From: JAWPNA01 sp045402695
GTDB lineage: Bacteria; Acidobacteriota; Polarisedimenticolia; JACPZX01; DASXTC01
DNA length: 5,988 bases
Reading direction: 5' to 3'
Assembly: GCA_045402695.1 (NCBI GenBank)
Contig: JAWPNA010000077.1
Location: 1 to 5,988, forward strand
This document shows, one piece after another, positions 5,417 through 5,988 of this stretch. The position numbers and the translations under genes are program-made. The first letter of the stretch is position 1, and every line of letters starts with the position of its first letter. Below the pieces are notes generated by a model, which was given only the letters and a program-made list of their open reading frames with translations, had not been told where the DNA came from and did not search any database.

Positions 5417-5988
5417 TCACTTCCCCGGTGAGTAGATCTGATCGAACACTCCGCCGTCGGCGAAGTGCGTCTTCTGGGCCTGCGACCATCCCGAGAACAC
5501 CTCGTCGATGGTGAACATCTTCACCTTGGGGAACTGGCTCGAGTACTTCGCGGCGACCGCCTCGAGACGAGGGCGGTAATAGTGCTTCGCGGCGATCTCC
5601 TGGCCCTCGGGTGTGTACAGATACTCCAGGTAGGCCTGAGCGACCGCCGCGGTGCGGCGCTTGCCGGCCACCTTGTCCACGACGGCCACCGGCGGCTCAG
5701 CCAGGATGCTCAGCGATGGCGCTACGATTTCGAACCGGCCCTTCTTGAGATCCTTTACCGCGAGCAGGGCTTCGTTCTCCCAGGCGATCAGCACGTCCCC
5801 GATGCCGCGCTCCACGAACGTCACGGTGCTGCCGCGCGCCCCGGTGTCGAGGATCGGGACATTACGGTAGATGGCGCTCACGAACTCCTTCGCCTTCGCG
5901 GCGTCGCCTCCCGGCCTCCTCAGCGCGTAGCCCCAGGCGGCGAGGTAGTTCCATCGCGCCCCGCCGGAGGTCTTGGGGTTGGGCGTGA
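5417..5988 (-). CDS. sbp: Periplasmic sulfate-binding protein Sbp, N-terminus outside window
   Basis: The frame is open from the right edge (first complete codon 5984-5986) to the TGA at 5417-5419, giving 189 residues. Full-length Sbp is about 330, so signal peptide and N-terminal lobe are missing. As recalled for mature Salmonella Sbp, the sulfate ligands include Ser130, Gly131, Gly132, Ala173 and Trp192. Here TSGGARWN supplies Ser7-Gly8-Gly9, TGARGST supplies Ala50, and LIAWENEA supplies Trp69, with exactly the same spacings (43 and 62). The C-terminal lobe contains YLEYLYTPEGQEIAAKHYYR and ends FDQIYSPGK. The protein delivers sulfate to CysT/CysW, whose genes follow 5 bp downstream. A GTG at 5879-5881 is internal, because it would cut off the binding-site motif. 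Sbp and the thiosulfate-binding CysP are close relatives, so thiosulfate as substrate cannot be excluded. Confidence 0.96.
   Translation of the reverse strand, partial: TPNPKTSGGARWNYLAAWGYALRRPGGDAAKAKEFVSAIYRNVPILDTGARGSTVTFVERGIGDVLIAWENEALLAVKDLKKGRFEIVAPSLSILAEPPVAVVDKVAGKRRTAAVAQAYLEYLYTPEGQEIAAKHYYRPRLEAVAAKYSSQFPKVKMFTIDEVFSGWSQAQKTHFADGGVFDQIYSPGK

Noticed and set aside
5412..5489. 26-codon upstream extension of cysT to an earlier start
   Set aside because: It would overlap the sbp coding region, its residues are unlike the CysT family, and starting at 5411 gives exactly the E. coli CysT length.

Overview
High-GC bacterial chromosomal DNA with dense coding, short or overlapping gene junctions, and no sign of mobile elements, tRNA or rRNA genes, or CRISPR. 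The left edge carries the conserved ybaB-recR pair, normally downstream of dnaX. The rest is a leftward sulfate-uptake and two-component cluster. Together these suggest a GC-rich, probably Gram-negative-type bacterium, because the sulfate-binding protein is of the periplasmic Sbp class. I cannot name the phylum from sequence alone.

Layout, left to right. Positions 1-222 (+) hold the C-terminal two thirds of a YbaB/EbfC nucleoid-associated protein. Positions 222-815 (+) hold a complete recR that shares one base with the ybaB stop. A 28-bp convergent gap (816-843) separates these from five genes on the minus strand. Read in the direction of transcription, from the right edge inward, these are: a sulfate-binding protein lacking its N-terminus (5988-5417), cysT (5411-4578), cysW (4562-3693), a 710-residue membrane histidine kinase (3659-1527) and an OmpR/PhoB-type response regulator (1530-844).

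The five minus-strand genes look like one transcription unit. The gaps are 5, 15 and 33 bp, and kinase and regulator overlap by 4 bp (ATGA). Sbp would capture sulfate (or thiosulfate) outside the membrane and CysT/CysW would form the channel. The ATPase CysA, needed to power the transporter, does not follow cysW. Its usual place is taken by the sensor kinase and its regulator. The organisation resembles the phosphate Pst-PhoR-PhoB logic, but built on a sulfate transporter. That is the main point of interest: a candidate two-component control system for sulfate uptake or sulfur status. The functional link is inferred from gene order only.

The promoter and leader of the operon lie beyond the right edge, so no operator or riboswitch could be examined. 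No gene-free stretch longer than 33 bp exists in the window.
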